A DNA stretch of 64,000 bases from assembly GCA_030651815.1 (NCBI GenBank), contig JAUSBW010000268.1, positions 1-64,000 on the forward strand. The letters are read 5' to 3'. Below, piece after piece: positions 20,457 through 30,262 of this stretch. Made by a program: the position numbers and the translations under genes. The notes under the pieces were generated by a model that saw nothing but the letters and a program-made list of their open reading frames with translations, ran no database searches and had not been told where the DNA came from. Each line of letters starts with the position of its first letter. The first letter of the stretch is position 1. The stretch is from Methanoregula sp. GTDB taxonomy: Archaea > Halobacteriota > Methanomicrobia > Methanomicrobiales > Methanospirillaceae.

Positions 20457-20915
20457 ATGTCAGCTCCTGGAAATTTCAAGATCCCCGAACGCGGGCCCGG
20501 TATCTGGCAACCCAAGATCATCGGTCTTCTCTGCAACTGGTGTTCATACGCCGGTGCAGACCTTGCCGGTGGCGGCCGTATCCAGTACCCGCCCGATGTC
20601 AGGGTTGTCCGTGTCATGTGTACCGGACGCCTTGACGCACTGTTTGTCTTAAAGGCTTTTGCCGATGGCGCAGACGGTGTGCTCGTATCAGGCTGCCACT
20701 TTGGTGACTGCCACTATCTTGAAGGCAACTACAAGTCAGCAAAGCGGATGTTCATGGTCAAGCGCCTGATGAAGAGCATCGGCCTTGATGACCGCCGCTT
20801 CAGGATGACGTTCGTCTCTGCTTCCGAAGGTGCAAAGTGGGCAGCTGTCATTACTGATGTGGTCAACACGGTGACAGATCTGGGGCCAAGCCCCATCACC
20901 GAGTTCAGGAAATAA
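20457..20915 (+). CDS. mvhD: Hydrogenase iron-sulfur subunit (MvhD/FlpD family)
   Basis: IIGLLCNWCSYAGADLAGG...VLVSGCHFGDCHY; TAAATG junction with hdrA. Confidence 0.92.
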   Translation: MSAPGNFKIPERGPGIWQPKIIGLLCNWCSYAGADLAGGGRIQYPPDVRVVRVMCTGRLDALFVLKAFADGADGVLVSGCHFGDCHYLEGNYKSAKRMFMVKRLMKSIGLDDRRFRMTFVSASEGAKWAAVITDVVNTVTDLGPSPITEFRK

Positions 20916-21434
20916 CGCAGAATAAAGGGGCATCGTATCCACCCATCCATTTTTTACATCAGACGCACCAGTGCTGATTTCACAAAAGTGGAGTTAAGGG
21001 AATGGATGCAGGATACCCACATTTCACGGATTTTTTCGATGTAAAAACGTTTTGATAAGATCCATTAATCTGGTTTCGGGTTGTCTCATCCACCAGAATC
21101 CTGTAACCGGTTCATGGGAACAATGTGAGGGGGGGAAAGTACCAGATCCAGTTCCTCAACCCCACCTTTTTTATACAGAGCGCACAAAAAAATTTGATTT
21201 TTATCTTAAAGAAGTAGTTATTGGTAATACTTTTTTATTTTACGGTAATACTGCGTAAAACAATGAAATGCGAAGTATATGTAATATTTGAACATTGCTC
21301 CCTTTTAGAGTATTATTTTTGATTTAGTATAATTCGACGTGCCGGGAAGAAATAGCAATACTTATATGGCGAAATTGGAAATTATTCATTTGTCCCATTT
21401 AGGGGACGTGCAATAGCGACTTTCACTCATTACC

Positions 21435-21456
21435 AGTATACCTGATAGGGTATACT
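21435..21456. promoter_or_regulatory. Perfect 8-6-8 dyad AGTATACC-TGATAG-GGTATACT in mcr leader
   Basis: Direct reading; 55 bp upstream of mcrB ATG and downstream of a TATA-like element (about 21362). Confidence 0.55.
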
Positions 21457-21510
21457 TTCGTTCACTGACAGTATTGTACCGCGGTTAAATGTAAATTTGG
21501 AGGAATTCAA

Positions 21511-22824
21511 ATGGCAAAATACAAAGACACTATCGACCTCTACGACGATGAAGGCAAACTCTTAAAGAGCAATGTAACTCTTGAAAAGATCAGCCCCGTT
21601 GTCAACAAGGGCGCACTGAATGTCATCGACCTCACCAAGAGGACAGTGGCAGTTAACTTTGCAGGTATCGAAGATGCCTTAAAGACCGGAAAGATCGGCG
21701 GCAAGATGAACCAGGTTCTCGGCCGCAGCATGAGCTGCAGCTGTGTCAAGGACGCAGACGCACTCTCAGCCAAGATCAAGGACATGGTAGAGGTCACCGA
21801 GGGTGACAACACCAAGATCACCAAGGTCGGCGGCGGCAAGATGATCTTAGTCGAGGTTCCGACTTCCCGTATGGATGCAGCAGCAACCTACGATGTAGCA
21901 TCCACCGTAGTGGCAGCAGCCACCACCTATGCACTGGTTGACCAGTACAAGGTCGACATGTTCGACGGTTCCTACATCAAGGCAGCAGTCTGGGGTACCT
22001 ACCCGCAGACAATGGACATGCAGGGCGGCAATGTCGTCTCGATCCTGTCCATCCCCCAGTTCAACGAAGGTCTCGGCTATGCACTCCGTAACGTTCCGGC
22101 CAACCACGCGGTCATGATGACCCACCGGAATGCCATGCAGGGTGCAGCACTCTCAGCCACCTTTGAGCAGGCAGGTATGTTCGAGATGGGTAACGCAGTC
22201 GGCCCATTCGAGCGTGCACAACTCATGCTCTACGCATACCAGGGCCTGAATGCAAACAACCTCGTTTATGACCTCGTCAAGGCAAACGGCAAGACCGGTA
22301 CCATCGGTACTGTCGTGCAGAGCCTTGTAGAGCGTGCCATTGAGGACAAGGTCATCAAGGCAGGCAAGAAAGGCAAGAGCGGTTATATCTTCTACGAGAC
22401 CAAGGACCCGATGCTCTGGAACGCCTATTCATCTGCAGGAACCCTTGCAGCAACCATGGTGAACTGTGGTGCCGGACGTTTCGCCCAGGCAGTCTCAGCA
22501 ACCCTGCTGTACTTCAACGACCTGCTTGAGCACGAGACCGGCCTCCCCGGCTCCGACTTCGGTCGTACCATGGGTGTTGCAGTTGGTTTCTCGTTCTTCA
22601 GCCACTCCATCTATGGTGGCGGCGGTCCCGGTGTCTTTAACGGTAACCACGTAGTGACCCGGCATGCAGCCGGTGTCGGTATGCCCTGTATCGTCGCAGC
22701 CTGTGCACTCGATGCCGGAACCCAGATGTTCGGACCCGAGCACACCTCGAAGATCTACCAGGACACCTTCGGCCAGCTTGATGCATTCAGGAAGCCAATC
22801 CAGGCAATTGCAAAGGGTATCTAA
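21511..22824 (+). CDS. mcrB: Methyl-coenzyme M reductase subunit beta
   Basis: Canonical McrB sequence; GGAGG ribosome-binding site at about 21499. Confidence 0.98.
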   Translation: MAKYKDTIDLYDDEGKLLKSNVTLEKISPVVNKGALNVIDLTKRTVAVNFAGIEDALKTGKIGGKMNQVLGRSMSCSCVKDADALSAKIKDMVEVTEGDNTKITKVGGGKMILVEVPTSRMDAAATYDVASTVVAAATTYALVDQYKVDMFDGSYIKAAVWGTYPQTMDMQGGNVVSILSIPQFNEGLGYALRNVPANHAVMMTHRNAMQGAALSATFEQAGMFEMGNAVGPFERAQLMLYAYQGLNANNLVYDLVKANGKTGTIGTVVQSLVERAIEDKVIKAGKKGKSGYIFYETKDPMLWNAYSSAGTLAATMVNCGAGRFAQAVSATLLYFNDLLEHETGLPGSDFGRTMGVAVGFSFFSHSIYGGGGPGVFNGNHVVTRHAAGVGMPCIVAACALDAGTQMFGPEHTSKIYQDTFGQLDAFRKPIQAIAKGI

Positions 22825-22842
22825 ACCCCCCAAAGGATACGA

Positions 22843-23313
22843 ATGACAGAAGCCACGTTCCCCCAGTGCAGGATTATCCCAGAGCGGTTTCTTAATCCAG
22901 AGACTACGGAGCGCCTGCTGAACCGGGTTATCAGTGTTCCGGGAATACTGCGTATGGTCCTCAACGGGCCACGCCTTCCCGCAACAGTTACTTACGGACC
23001 CGCCAAAGGACTCGCTAATCCTCATACTATGAGGCAGAAGATCCAGGTGGGCGACCAGGAACTGGAACTGCAGGTTCATGTAGGCACTGTATTGCTCGAA
23101 ATTGAGAGCCGTGATGTGATCCCCGCACTGCAAGCCGCGATTGAACCGGTCTTTACTGATTTTACGTTCCGTATTCAGGAAGGCAGGTTCATGAAGACCG
23201 AGCCGTCACTTGTTGATTACTGCAAGTACGGCCCGGATGCGGACAAAACGATGCTCGGACTCGCTGATCCTAACAGCAAGTCCAGGCCCATAATCATCCA
23301 GGGAAATAAATAA
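22843..23313 (+). CDS. mcrD: Methyl-coenzyme M reductase operon protein D
   Basis: Position and conserved sequence (FLNPETTERLLN...). Confidence 0.95.
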   Translation: MTEATFPQCRIIPERFLNPETTERLLNRVISVPGILRMVLNGPRLPATVTYGPAKGLANPHTMRQKIQVGDQELELQVHVGTVLLEIESRDVIPALQAAIEPVFTDFTFRIQEGRFMKTEPSLVDYCKYGPDADKTMLGLADPNSKSRPIIIQGNK

Positions 23314-23316
23314 ATC

Positions 23317-23952
23317 ATGCCAATTGGACGAGTAACCCAGGTTGTTGACTGCCGCGAGGCGATGGGCATGGGTAAAGGAGGCGGGTTAGCCCAGCGGGGC
23401 ACCATCTCCGAATGCCGGTACCCGGATGTCATCGTGGTCGGGATGTCCCCCGGACGCCGCCACGTGACAAAGCCGGTGTGCGATATCACCTCAGGCCTGA
23501 GACAACAAGGCGTTGAATACAGTATCAGTACGCTGGTGCTGAATGCCGGAAGTGGCGTACCAAAGGACGCACCAAAAATTGCTGGTGGCGTTCTCGGCGC
23601 TTCATTTAGGTTATCCGACAAAGAGGTCATGCAGATAGAGAAACACAAAGTTGCCATTCTCCACCACGGGAATGTTCGTTCCCATGTGGTGCACAAGGTG
23701 CGGTTTATTCTGGCAAATTGTGATGTGAAGGCAGTTGTTGTTTCCCAATGCCCGGTTGATTACGAGGATCTCGCAAAGGAGGGAGTGAAGACTGCGGTGG
23801 TGATGCCCCCCGAAGGTAAGATCCGTACCAAAGGTACGGTGATGGCCATTGTGAGCGGTGTAACCCGTGGTCAGACCCCCACACGCGATAAGATGGCTGA
23901 AGTCATTTCGTCAGTGATGAGAATCGTGAAAAAGAAGGAAACATTGGAGTGA
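23317..23952 (+). CDS. mcrC: Methyl-coenzyme M reductase I operon protein C
   Basis: MPIGRVTQVVDCREAMGMGKGGGLAQRGTISECRYPDVIVVGMSPGRRHVTKPVCDIT. Confidence 0.97.
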   Translation: MPIGRVTQVVDCREAMGMGKGGGLAQRGTISECRYPDVIVVGMSPGRRHVTKPVCDITSGLRQQGVEYSISTLVLNAGSGVPKDAPKIAGGVLGASFRLSDKEVMQIEKHKVAILHHGNVRSHVVHKVRFILANCDVKAVVVSQCPVDYEDLAKEGVKTAVVMPPEGKIRTKGTVMAIVSGVTRGQTPTRDKMAEVISSVMRIVKKKETLE

Positions 23953-23959
23953 TAAAAAA

Positions 23960-24727
23960 ATGGCATACAAACCCCAATATGGTCCAGGTCAGACGCATGT
24001 CGCCGAAAACAGGCGCAAGCAGATGAACCCTGAACACAAGTTGGCAAAGCTTCGTGAGGTCTCGGACAAGGACGTTACCCTTGTTATGGGACACCGTGCA
24101 CCAGGTTCAGCCTACAAGAGTGCACACCCGCCGCTCTCAGAGCAGCAGGAACCCGCCTGCCCGGTCCGCAAGCTCGTGACCGCAACCGACGGTGCAAAGG
24201 CCGGCGATCGCATCCGTTACATCCAGTTTACCGACTCGATGTACAATGCACCCTGCCAGCCCTACCAGAGAAGCTACCTCGAGTCCTACCGCTTCCGCGG
24301 CATTGACCCGGGTACCCTCTCAGGCCGCCAGATCGTCGAGTGCCGCGAACGCGACCTCGAGAAATATGCCAAGGAACTCGTAGGCACCGAGCTCTTTGAC
24401 GCAGCCCTCACCGGTATCCGTGGATGCACTGTGCACGGACACTCCCTCCGTCTCGATGAGAACGGGATGATGTTCGACATGCTCCAGCGCTTTGTCATAG
24501 ACCAGAAGACCGGCATCATCAAGTATGTCAAGGATCAGGTCGGCGTTCCTCTTGATGCAGAAGTCAAGGTCGGCAAGGCACAGGACGCAAAGTGGCTCAA
24601 GGCAAACACCACCATGTTCCACTCTGTATGTGGCACTGGATTCCGCGACGATGCGGAATACGTTGAATACATCCAGCGCATCCACTCGCTGAGAGTGAAA
24701 TACGGCTTCATGCCTAAGGAGGCGTAA
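23960..24727 (+). CDS. mcrG: Methyl-coenzyme M reductase subunit gamma
   Basis: [19 protein letters not shown]...[11 protein letters not shown]. Confidence 0.98.
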   Translation: MAYKPQYGPGQTHVAENRRKQMNPEHKLAKLREVSDKDVTLVMGHRAPGSAYKSAHPPLSEQQEPACPVRKLVTATDGAKAGDRIRYIQFTDSMYNAPCQPYQRSYLESYRFRGIDPGTLSGRQIVECRERDLEKYAKELVGTELFDAALTGIRGCTVHGHSLRLDENGMMFDMLQRFVIDQKTGIIKYVKDQVGVPLDAEVKVGKAQDAKWLKANTTMFHSVCGTGFRDDAEYVEYIQRIHSLRVKYGFMPKEA

Positions 24728-24729
24728 TC

Positions 24730-26415
24730 ATGGCAAAAGCAAAGATCGAAAGAACGCAGAAGCTCTTCTTAAAGGCAATGAAGGAGAAGTTTGGGGGAGA
24801 CCCGCAGGCAACGTCAACCGTATTCGAGCGCAAGGGTCTTGAGCAGTCCCCGAGAAAAGTCGAGTTCATGAAGGCCGGCAAGAAAGCCGAGATGGACCGC
24901 GGCATCTCCATGTACGACCCGAAGCGCTGCCACTGTGGTGGTATCCCGCTCGGTCAGCGCCAGCTGACAACCTACGAAGTCAGCGGCACTGGTGTATTTG
25001 TAGAAGGCGACGACCTCCACTTTGTCAACAACGCTGCCATGCAGCAGATGTGGGATGATATCCGGCGAACCATCATCGTTGGCCTTGACCTCGCCCACCA
25101 GACCCTGCAGAAGCGTCTGGGGAAGGAAGTTACTCCTGAAACCATCAACGAGTACCTCCACGTGCTGAACCACGCCATGCCCGGCGCAGCAGTTGTCCAG
25201 GAACACATGGTCGAGACCCACCCGTCACTTGTCGACGACTGCTACGTGAAGATCTTCACTGGCGATGACGAGATGGCAGATGACATCGAGCCCCAGTTCC
25301 TCTTGAACCTTGACAAGCTCTTCCCGGCAAAGAGTGCAGCAGCACTCAAGGCCGCAATCGGCAAGTCGATGTTCCAGGCAGTGCACATCCCCACAACCGT
25401 CAGCAGGACCTGCGATGGTGGAACCACCTCCCGCTGGTCTGCAATGCAGATCGGTATGTCCTTCATCGGTGCATACCACATGTGCGCAGGCGAAGCAGCA
25501 GTTGCTGACCTCGCATTTGCCGCAAAGCACGCCGGTGTTATCCAGATGGCAGATATCCTGCCCGCCCGCCGTGCCCGTGGCCCGAACGAGCCAGGTGGCA
25601 TCAAGTTCGGACACTTCGCAGATATGGTCCAGGCAGACCGCAAGTACCCCAACGACCCCGTCAAGGCATCCCTTGAAGTCGTCGGTGCAGGTACCATGCT
25701 CTTCGACCAGATCTGGCTCGGATCCTACATGTCCGGTGGTGTCGGTTTCACCCAGTATGCAACCGCTGCATACACCGACAACATCCTCGATGACTACTGC
25801 TACTATGGTCTTGACTACATCAACTCCAAGCACGGCGGTCTCGGTAAGGCAAAGAAGACCCAGGAAGTCATCAACGACATCGCAACCGAAGTCACCCTCT
25901 ACGGTATGGAACAGTACGAACAGTTCCCGACTGCACTCGAGAGCCACTTCGGCGGATCCCAGCGTGCATCCGTACTTGCAGCAGCATCAGGTATCACCAC
26001 AGCACTGGCAACGGCCAACTCCAATGCCGGTCTGAACGGATGGTACATGTCCATGCTCGCCCACAAGGAAGGATGGTCACGTCTCGGCTTCTTCGGCTAC
26101 GACCTGCAGGACCAGTGCGGTTCATCCAACTCCATGTCGATCAGACCCGACGAAGGCTGTATCGGCGAGCTCCGTGGACCAAACTACCCCAACTATGCAA
26201 TGAACGTCGGACACCAGGGAGAATATGCAGCCATTGCAGCTGCCGCCCACTATGGACGCCAGGATGCCTGGACCCTGTCCCCGTTGATCAAGATCACATT
26301 CGCCGACCCGTCGCTCAAGTTCGATTTCTCCGAACCACGCCGCGAGTTTGCCAAGGGTGCAATCCGCGAGTTCATGCCCGCGGGCGAGCGCTCACTGATC
26401 ATACCAGCAAGGTAG
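24730..26415 (+). CDS. mcrA: Methyl-coenzyme M reductase subunit alpha
   Basis: 561 aa; [47 protein letters not shown]. Confidence 0.99.
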   Translation: MAKAKIERTQKLFLKAMKEKFGGDPQATSTVFERKGLEQSPRKVEFMKAGKKAEMDRGISMYDPKRCHCGGIPLGQRQLTTYEVSGTGVFVEGDDLHFVNNAAMQQMWDDIRRTIIVGLDLAHQTLQKRLGKEVTPETINEYLHVLNHAMPGAAVVQEHMVETHPSLVDDCYVKIFTGDDEMADDIEPQFLLNLDKLFPAKSAAALKAAIGKSMFQAVHIPTTVSRTCDGGTTSRWSAMQIGMSFIGAYHMCAGEAAVADLAFAAKHAGVIQMADILPARRARGPNEPGGIKFGHFADMVQADRKYPNDPVKASLEVVGAGTMLFDQIWLGSYMSGGVGFTQYATAAYTDNILDDYCYYGLDYINSKHGGLGKAKKTQEVINDIATEVTLYGMEQYEQFPTALESHFGGSQRASVLAAASGITTALATANSNAGLNGWYMSMLAHKEGWSRLGFFGYDLQDQCGSSNSMSIRPDEGCIGELRGPNYPNYAMNVGHQGEYAAIAAAAHYGRQDAWTLSPLIKITFADPSLKFDFSEPRREFAKGAIREFMPAGERSLIIPAR

Positions 26416-26715
26416 ATCAATCAACCCCATTTTTTTTCAGGGTTTTCCTGTTTTATGAGATAGTTTTCCATCAGTCATCGGTTAAGGAAAAACCGGGTAT
26501 CAATTCACTGGACTTCGGTCTTGTGGAGCCGATGTTTTACGGGGGGACGAGTAAACTCCTGCGGGTCCCTGTTGCTGGATTGATACCTAACCTTGTGGAG
26601 TGGGGCATCTGAATTTGTTGGCCTTGTCAAAGATATTTCAATCAACAATTTAAAAACTATCCACGACCACGAGCCATATCCCCCGGAACCCTGACTGTTC
26701 ACGCATTCTCCTCAT

Positions 26716-26766
26716 GGGGGGTCTGGGGGGTCGGGTGGGTCAAACCCGATCTACAGGTGACCCCCC
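26716..26766. repeat. G-rich hairpin / candidate G-quadruplex downstream of mcr
   Basis: GGGGGGTCTGGGGGGTCGGGTGGG (26716-26739), then AACCCGA and GACCCCCC able to pair with it. Confidence 0.5.
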
Positions 26767-27114
26767 TAGGCTGTGTAGCTGCTCATGACAGTGTGTTTGC
26801 TCACTTGAATAATTGGGTGCGATATGAGTGCAGATTCTCGCGATGCGACACGAGTCAATCTTTGGACTCCCTTGTGGGTAAAAAGAAGTTGAACGACGGA
26901 GTTCGGGCTTAACCGATGACACATGGATAGTTTTCTGATTGCCGGATTTTCGATGATTGAAAACCGGTAATTCTGATGTTGGCCCTTGCTAAAAATTTCA
27001 ATAAAAAATATGCATCTCTTCATCATAATGAGGGAAAATTCGTGTCCAGATGTAGTTACGTTGATGGGGGACTTTGCCCCTCATCCTGCGTAAACGACTG
27101 CACTGCCATTGACA

Positions 27115-27267
27115 ATGGACCGGTACAATTATGATCTCGATCGTGTCCAGCGTTGCTGCATCCACTACGCGACCCCGGCTGGACGCCTGATTCCCTTCTG
27201 CACCTATAACAGTGGCCCGGTATACCGGGAGCAGGTATGGAAAAAATACGCAAAGAAAGACCCGTAA
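27115..27267 (+). pseudogene. C-terminal remnant of a radical SAM protein (MJ0619/tetraether-synthase-like)
   Basis: Reads [50 protein letters not shown]. Confidence 0.55.
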
Positions 27268-27512
27268 GTAAGGTCGAGCGCGAACGAGTCACTGAGCGTT
27301 GGTCATGAGTATAATCAAAAAAAATGGAACGATAGTACAATGCATCTTTCGCGGTAAGACGGTACTGATCTCTCTCTCTTTTCTCTGAATCCTTCAAACG
27401 TGCCCCTGAGTTTGGATCTTAAAGCGGACTGCCCCTGCTACCGCTTTTAAAACAGATAAAACTGGTTTGATCCGGGATTGATGAGGGCAGTCTCCCCCTG
27501 CTATCCCGCCTC

Positions 27513-28916
27513 CTAAAACAATTTTCCCGGGTTCATGATATGGTTCGGATCAGCGAATTCCATAAACTTCTTCCAGAGTTCCGCCTGATACCCGATCCGG
27601 TCGAGAGTCGGCTCAATTATCCCGGCATAGGGTCTGAACCACCCGTAAATACCTGCATCCAGGAGGCGCGGGAACTGTATCCTGTTATATTCCTGGATCT
27701 TCTTTCCGAGATCAGGATCGGCGCCGTCATAGAATATGTCAAGTTCCACATAGCAGAGCTGTCCATGGAAACGCCCGATCGGGTTCACATAGAAATAGAC
27801 GTGGTCCGCGGGTATGCCGGCGTCAGCTGCAGCCTTCTTGTGCAGCTCCCAGTATGCCGGCACATGCGTCAGAGGTCCGTATATGCCGATGCAGTGGTAG
27901 TTTCCTCTCACGCCAAAGACCATGCATGACTTTTCAGAACCGGCAAGCGTCTCCTCCCTGAAATGTGTTCTCAATTTTTCAGGGATGTCAAGGAGCACAC
28001 CCACGCTTTTCCCGATATGATCTCTGACCAGCGTGTCTTTTGCCTGGAAAATGCCGTCGATCCCGGCGACCAGAATGCAGGCGACAAATTCCGGCAGTTT
28101 CTCGTAATCATAATCAAATGTCCCGAACAGCCCTGTAATATAGCTGTGGTGGTCCAGCAGACGGCAGCTCTCGACCAGTTCGTCACGGTTGATATTCCTG
28201 ATGAACTCCATCGAGTCTTCCACCGTGTCAAACCCGACAAAGTATGCCTGCTGCAGATCATAGACAGGGTAGAGCTTCAGTGTCAGTTCAGTGACAACGC
28301 CCCAGGTCCCTGGTGACGCAGCCATCATGCCCGCAATATCCGGACCCACGCCGTACCTGAAGTACGGCATATCATCTGAAAATGCCCTCGACCCTGTTTT
28401 GATGATCTCGCCATTCGGGAGGATCATCTCGAAACTGAGTGTATGGTCGTGTCCGTCTGCAGAGGACGTCTGGTAGATCCCCCTGAGATAATTATTTGCC
28501 AGAACACTGACTGTGAGCGGGGCATCCGGAAACGCCGGTCTCAGTTTGAATTTATCTGTCGCCGCCATCAGCATCCCGAACGTGACTGCAGGTTCTACTG
28601 TGGCGGTCATCATCTCTTCATTTATCTCAATGATCCTGTTCAACCTGGATAGGTCGAGCAGGATACTGTTGTCATGTACAGGTATCGTAAGACCCCTGAC
28701 ATTTATGCCGGTACTCCAAGGGATGACAGGGATTCTGTTTTTGTTTGCAAAGAGCAGTATCTCACGAACCTCCTCCCTTGTGCCTGGCATAACTACGCAG
28801 GCAGGGGATTTTGCCGGAACAAAATTCCAGTGCTGATCGCGGGAATATGAGTAGCATATCGCACTGTCATCTGTTATATATTCATCTCCGACGATCTGTT
28901 TCAGGCTTTCTTTCAT
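27513..28916 (-). CDS. FAD-binding oxidase (GlcD/VAO superfamily)
   Basis: PACVVMPGTREEVREILLFANKNRIPVIPWSTGINVRG...HGQLCYVELD...NPGKLF. Confidence 0.85.
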   Translation of the reverse strand: MKESLKQIVGDEYITDDSAICYSYSRDQHWNFVPAKSPACVVMPGTREEVREILLFANKNRIPVIPWSTGINVRGLTIPVHDNSILLDLSRLNRIIEINEEMMTATVEPAVTFGMLMAATDKFKLRPAFPDAPLTVSVLANNYLRGIYQTSSADGHDHTLSFEMILPNGEIIKTGSRAFSDDMPYFRYGVGPDIAGMMAASPGTWGVVTELTLKLYPVYDLQQAYFVGFDTVEDSMEFIRNINRDELVESCRLLDHHSYITGLFGTFDYDYEKLPEFVACILVAGIDGIFQAKDTLVRDHIGKSVGVLLDIPEKLRTHFREETLAGSEKSCMVFGVRGNYHCIGIYGPLTHVPAYWELHKKAAADAGIPADHVYFYVNPIGRFHGQLCYVELDIFYDGADPDLGKKIQEYNRIQFPRLLDAGIYGWFRPYAGIIEPTLDRIGYQAELWKKFMEFADPNHIMNPGKLF

Positions 28917-30034
28917 GACTGCACCTCCAGTGCAAGCTTAACAAGCTCTACAATGTCATAGACCTCCATACCATCCGAAGCTTCAGCGAGGTTGCGTTTG
29001 CAGAAGGGGCAGGCGCTCGTCAGAACATCTGCAGTAAGTTTCGCCTCTTTCACCCGCTCACCCGCTGTCCAGAGGGCGAAGTCACCGAAGGCTGACTTAA
29101 CACCTCCGCCAGACCCGCAGCACCATGCCTGTTCACGTGTTCTCTTCATCTCATGCAGGTTTGCAATGCGGTTGAGGATCTCACGGGGTGCGTCATAGAT
29201 GCCAAGGTGCCGCCCGAGGTGGCATGGATCATGGTATGTCACATTCATGCCAAGGTGCCTCACTTTCAGATCATTGAGGTGCTGTGCTATGAATTCGGTG
29301 GAGTGGAGCAGTTCTACACCCAGATCAGGATAATTTTTCTTAAAGGTCATCATGCAGCCCGGACAGGTGAAGACCAGCCTTTTTGCACCACTCTCCTCTA
29401 TGGCTCTGATATTTCGCTCTACAAGTTCACGAGCTGCATCTCTCTGTCCTGTCCTGAAGAGGACTGAACCGCAGCAGGTTTCATCATCAAGAATGGAGAA
29501 CTCCTCTCCTATTGCCTCAAGTACCGCAATCATGGAGTCCATGATCTCAGGCTCTCTGTATCGGGAGGTGCAGCCGATGAAATAGAGGGTATCTCCTGAT
29601 CTTCTGGACGGATATGTCTTTTTTGTGGTCACGCCATAGGCATTTCCAGTCTCTCTCACCCTCTCGGTAATCTCCCTGTGCGCCTCGGGTAAGATACCTC
29701 TCCCTACAAGCCTGTTGCGCATATCTTCAAAGATCTCTGCATGGTTGAGATCTATTGACGAGATCTCTTTGCATTTCTCATGACATGCTCCACAGAGCGT
29801 GCATCCATATGCAATCTTGAGGAGTTCCCCTGTATTCCCTACCTCTTCATCAAGGATGCCTCTGAGTACTTCAAGTCTGCCAGGGGCATAGAATGCCTGA
29901 TACTTATAATATGTGCCGCTTGGGCAGAGGGGAAGGTAGTCTCTGGCAGGATGGAAGGTCGTAATGCTGCAGAGTTTGCACTTCCCGCATCGGTAAATCG
30001 CACGTTTTAATTCTTCCGATCTCATAAAAATCAC
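28913..30034 (-). CDS. Fe-S oxidoreductase with CCG domains (HdrD/GlpC-like)
   Basis: CTLCGACHEKC; DETCCGSVLFRTGQ; QAWCCGSGGGVKSAFG; ATGA overlap with FAD partner. Confidence 0.85.
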   Translation of the reverse strand: MIFMRSEELKRAIYRCGKCKLCSITTFHPARDYLPLCPSGTYYKYQAFYAPGRLEVLRGILDEEVGNTGELLKIAYGCTLCGACHEKCKEISSIDLNHAEIFEDMRNRLVGRGILPEAHREITERVRETGNAYGVTTKKTYPSRRSGDTLYFIGCTSRYREPEIMDSMIAVLEAIGEEFSILDDETCCGSVLFRTGQRDAARELVERNIRAIEESGAKRLVFTCPGCMMTFKKNYPDLGVELLHSTEFIAQHLNDLKVRHLGMNVTYHDPCHLGRHLGIYDAPREILNRIANLHEMKRTREQAWCCGSGGGVKSAFGDFALWTAGERVKEAKLTADVLTSACPFCKRNLAEASDGMEVYDIVELVKLALEVQS

Positions 30035-30215
30035 TCACCATTTACAGTATTTTGATTACACACTGCCATAAATCTTTGGTAGTGTAAGAACATTGGCTAA
30101 AAGTCCCTACTGAATAATAGCTACCAACAGTTTATCATATCAATTTTATTAATTTGAAAAGCTCGGCTCTTCAGCGAAGAGTGTAGGTAATTTTGTTGCA
30201 GATGCACGTTGTAGA

Positions 30216-30253
30216 TTGGGGACTTCGTCCCCAAACCCCTAGGAACGAGGGGA
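30216..30253. repeat. Two adjacent hairpins at the junction with truncated mcrA
   Basis: TTGGGGAC-TTC-GTCCCCAA (30216-30234) and CCCCT-AGGAACG-AGGGG (30237-30253). Confidence 0.55.
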
Positions 30254-30262
30254 TTCCACCGC

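Noticed and set aside
22495-23133. Long minus-strand ORF (212 aa) opposite mcrB/mcrD
   Set aside because: Shadow ORF of GC3-rich conserved genes; low-complexity composition and no recognisable domain.
25225-25947. 240-aa minus-strand ORF opposite mcrA
   Set aside because: Shadow of a highly conserved gene; a similar mirror appears opposite the second mcrA.
26505-26702. Minus-strand ORF downstream of mcrA, and a + strand fragment FVGLVKDISINNLKTIHDHEPYPPEP (about 26611-26694)
   Set aside because: The + fragment looks protein-like but I cannot tie it to a family; too short to call.
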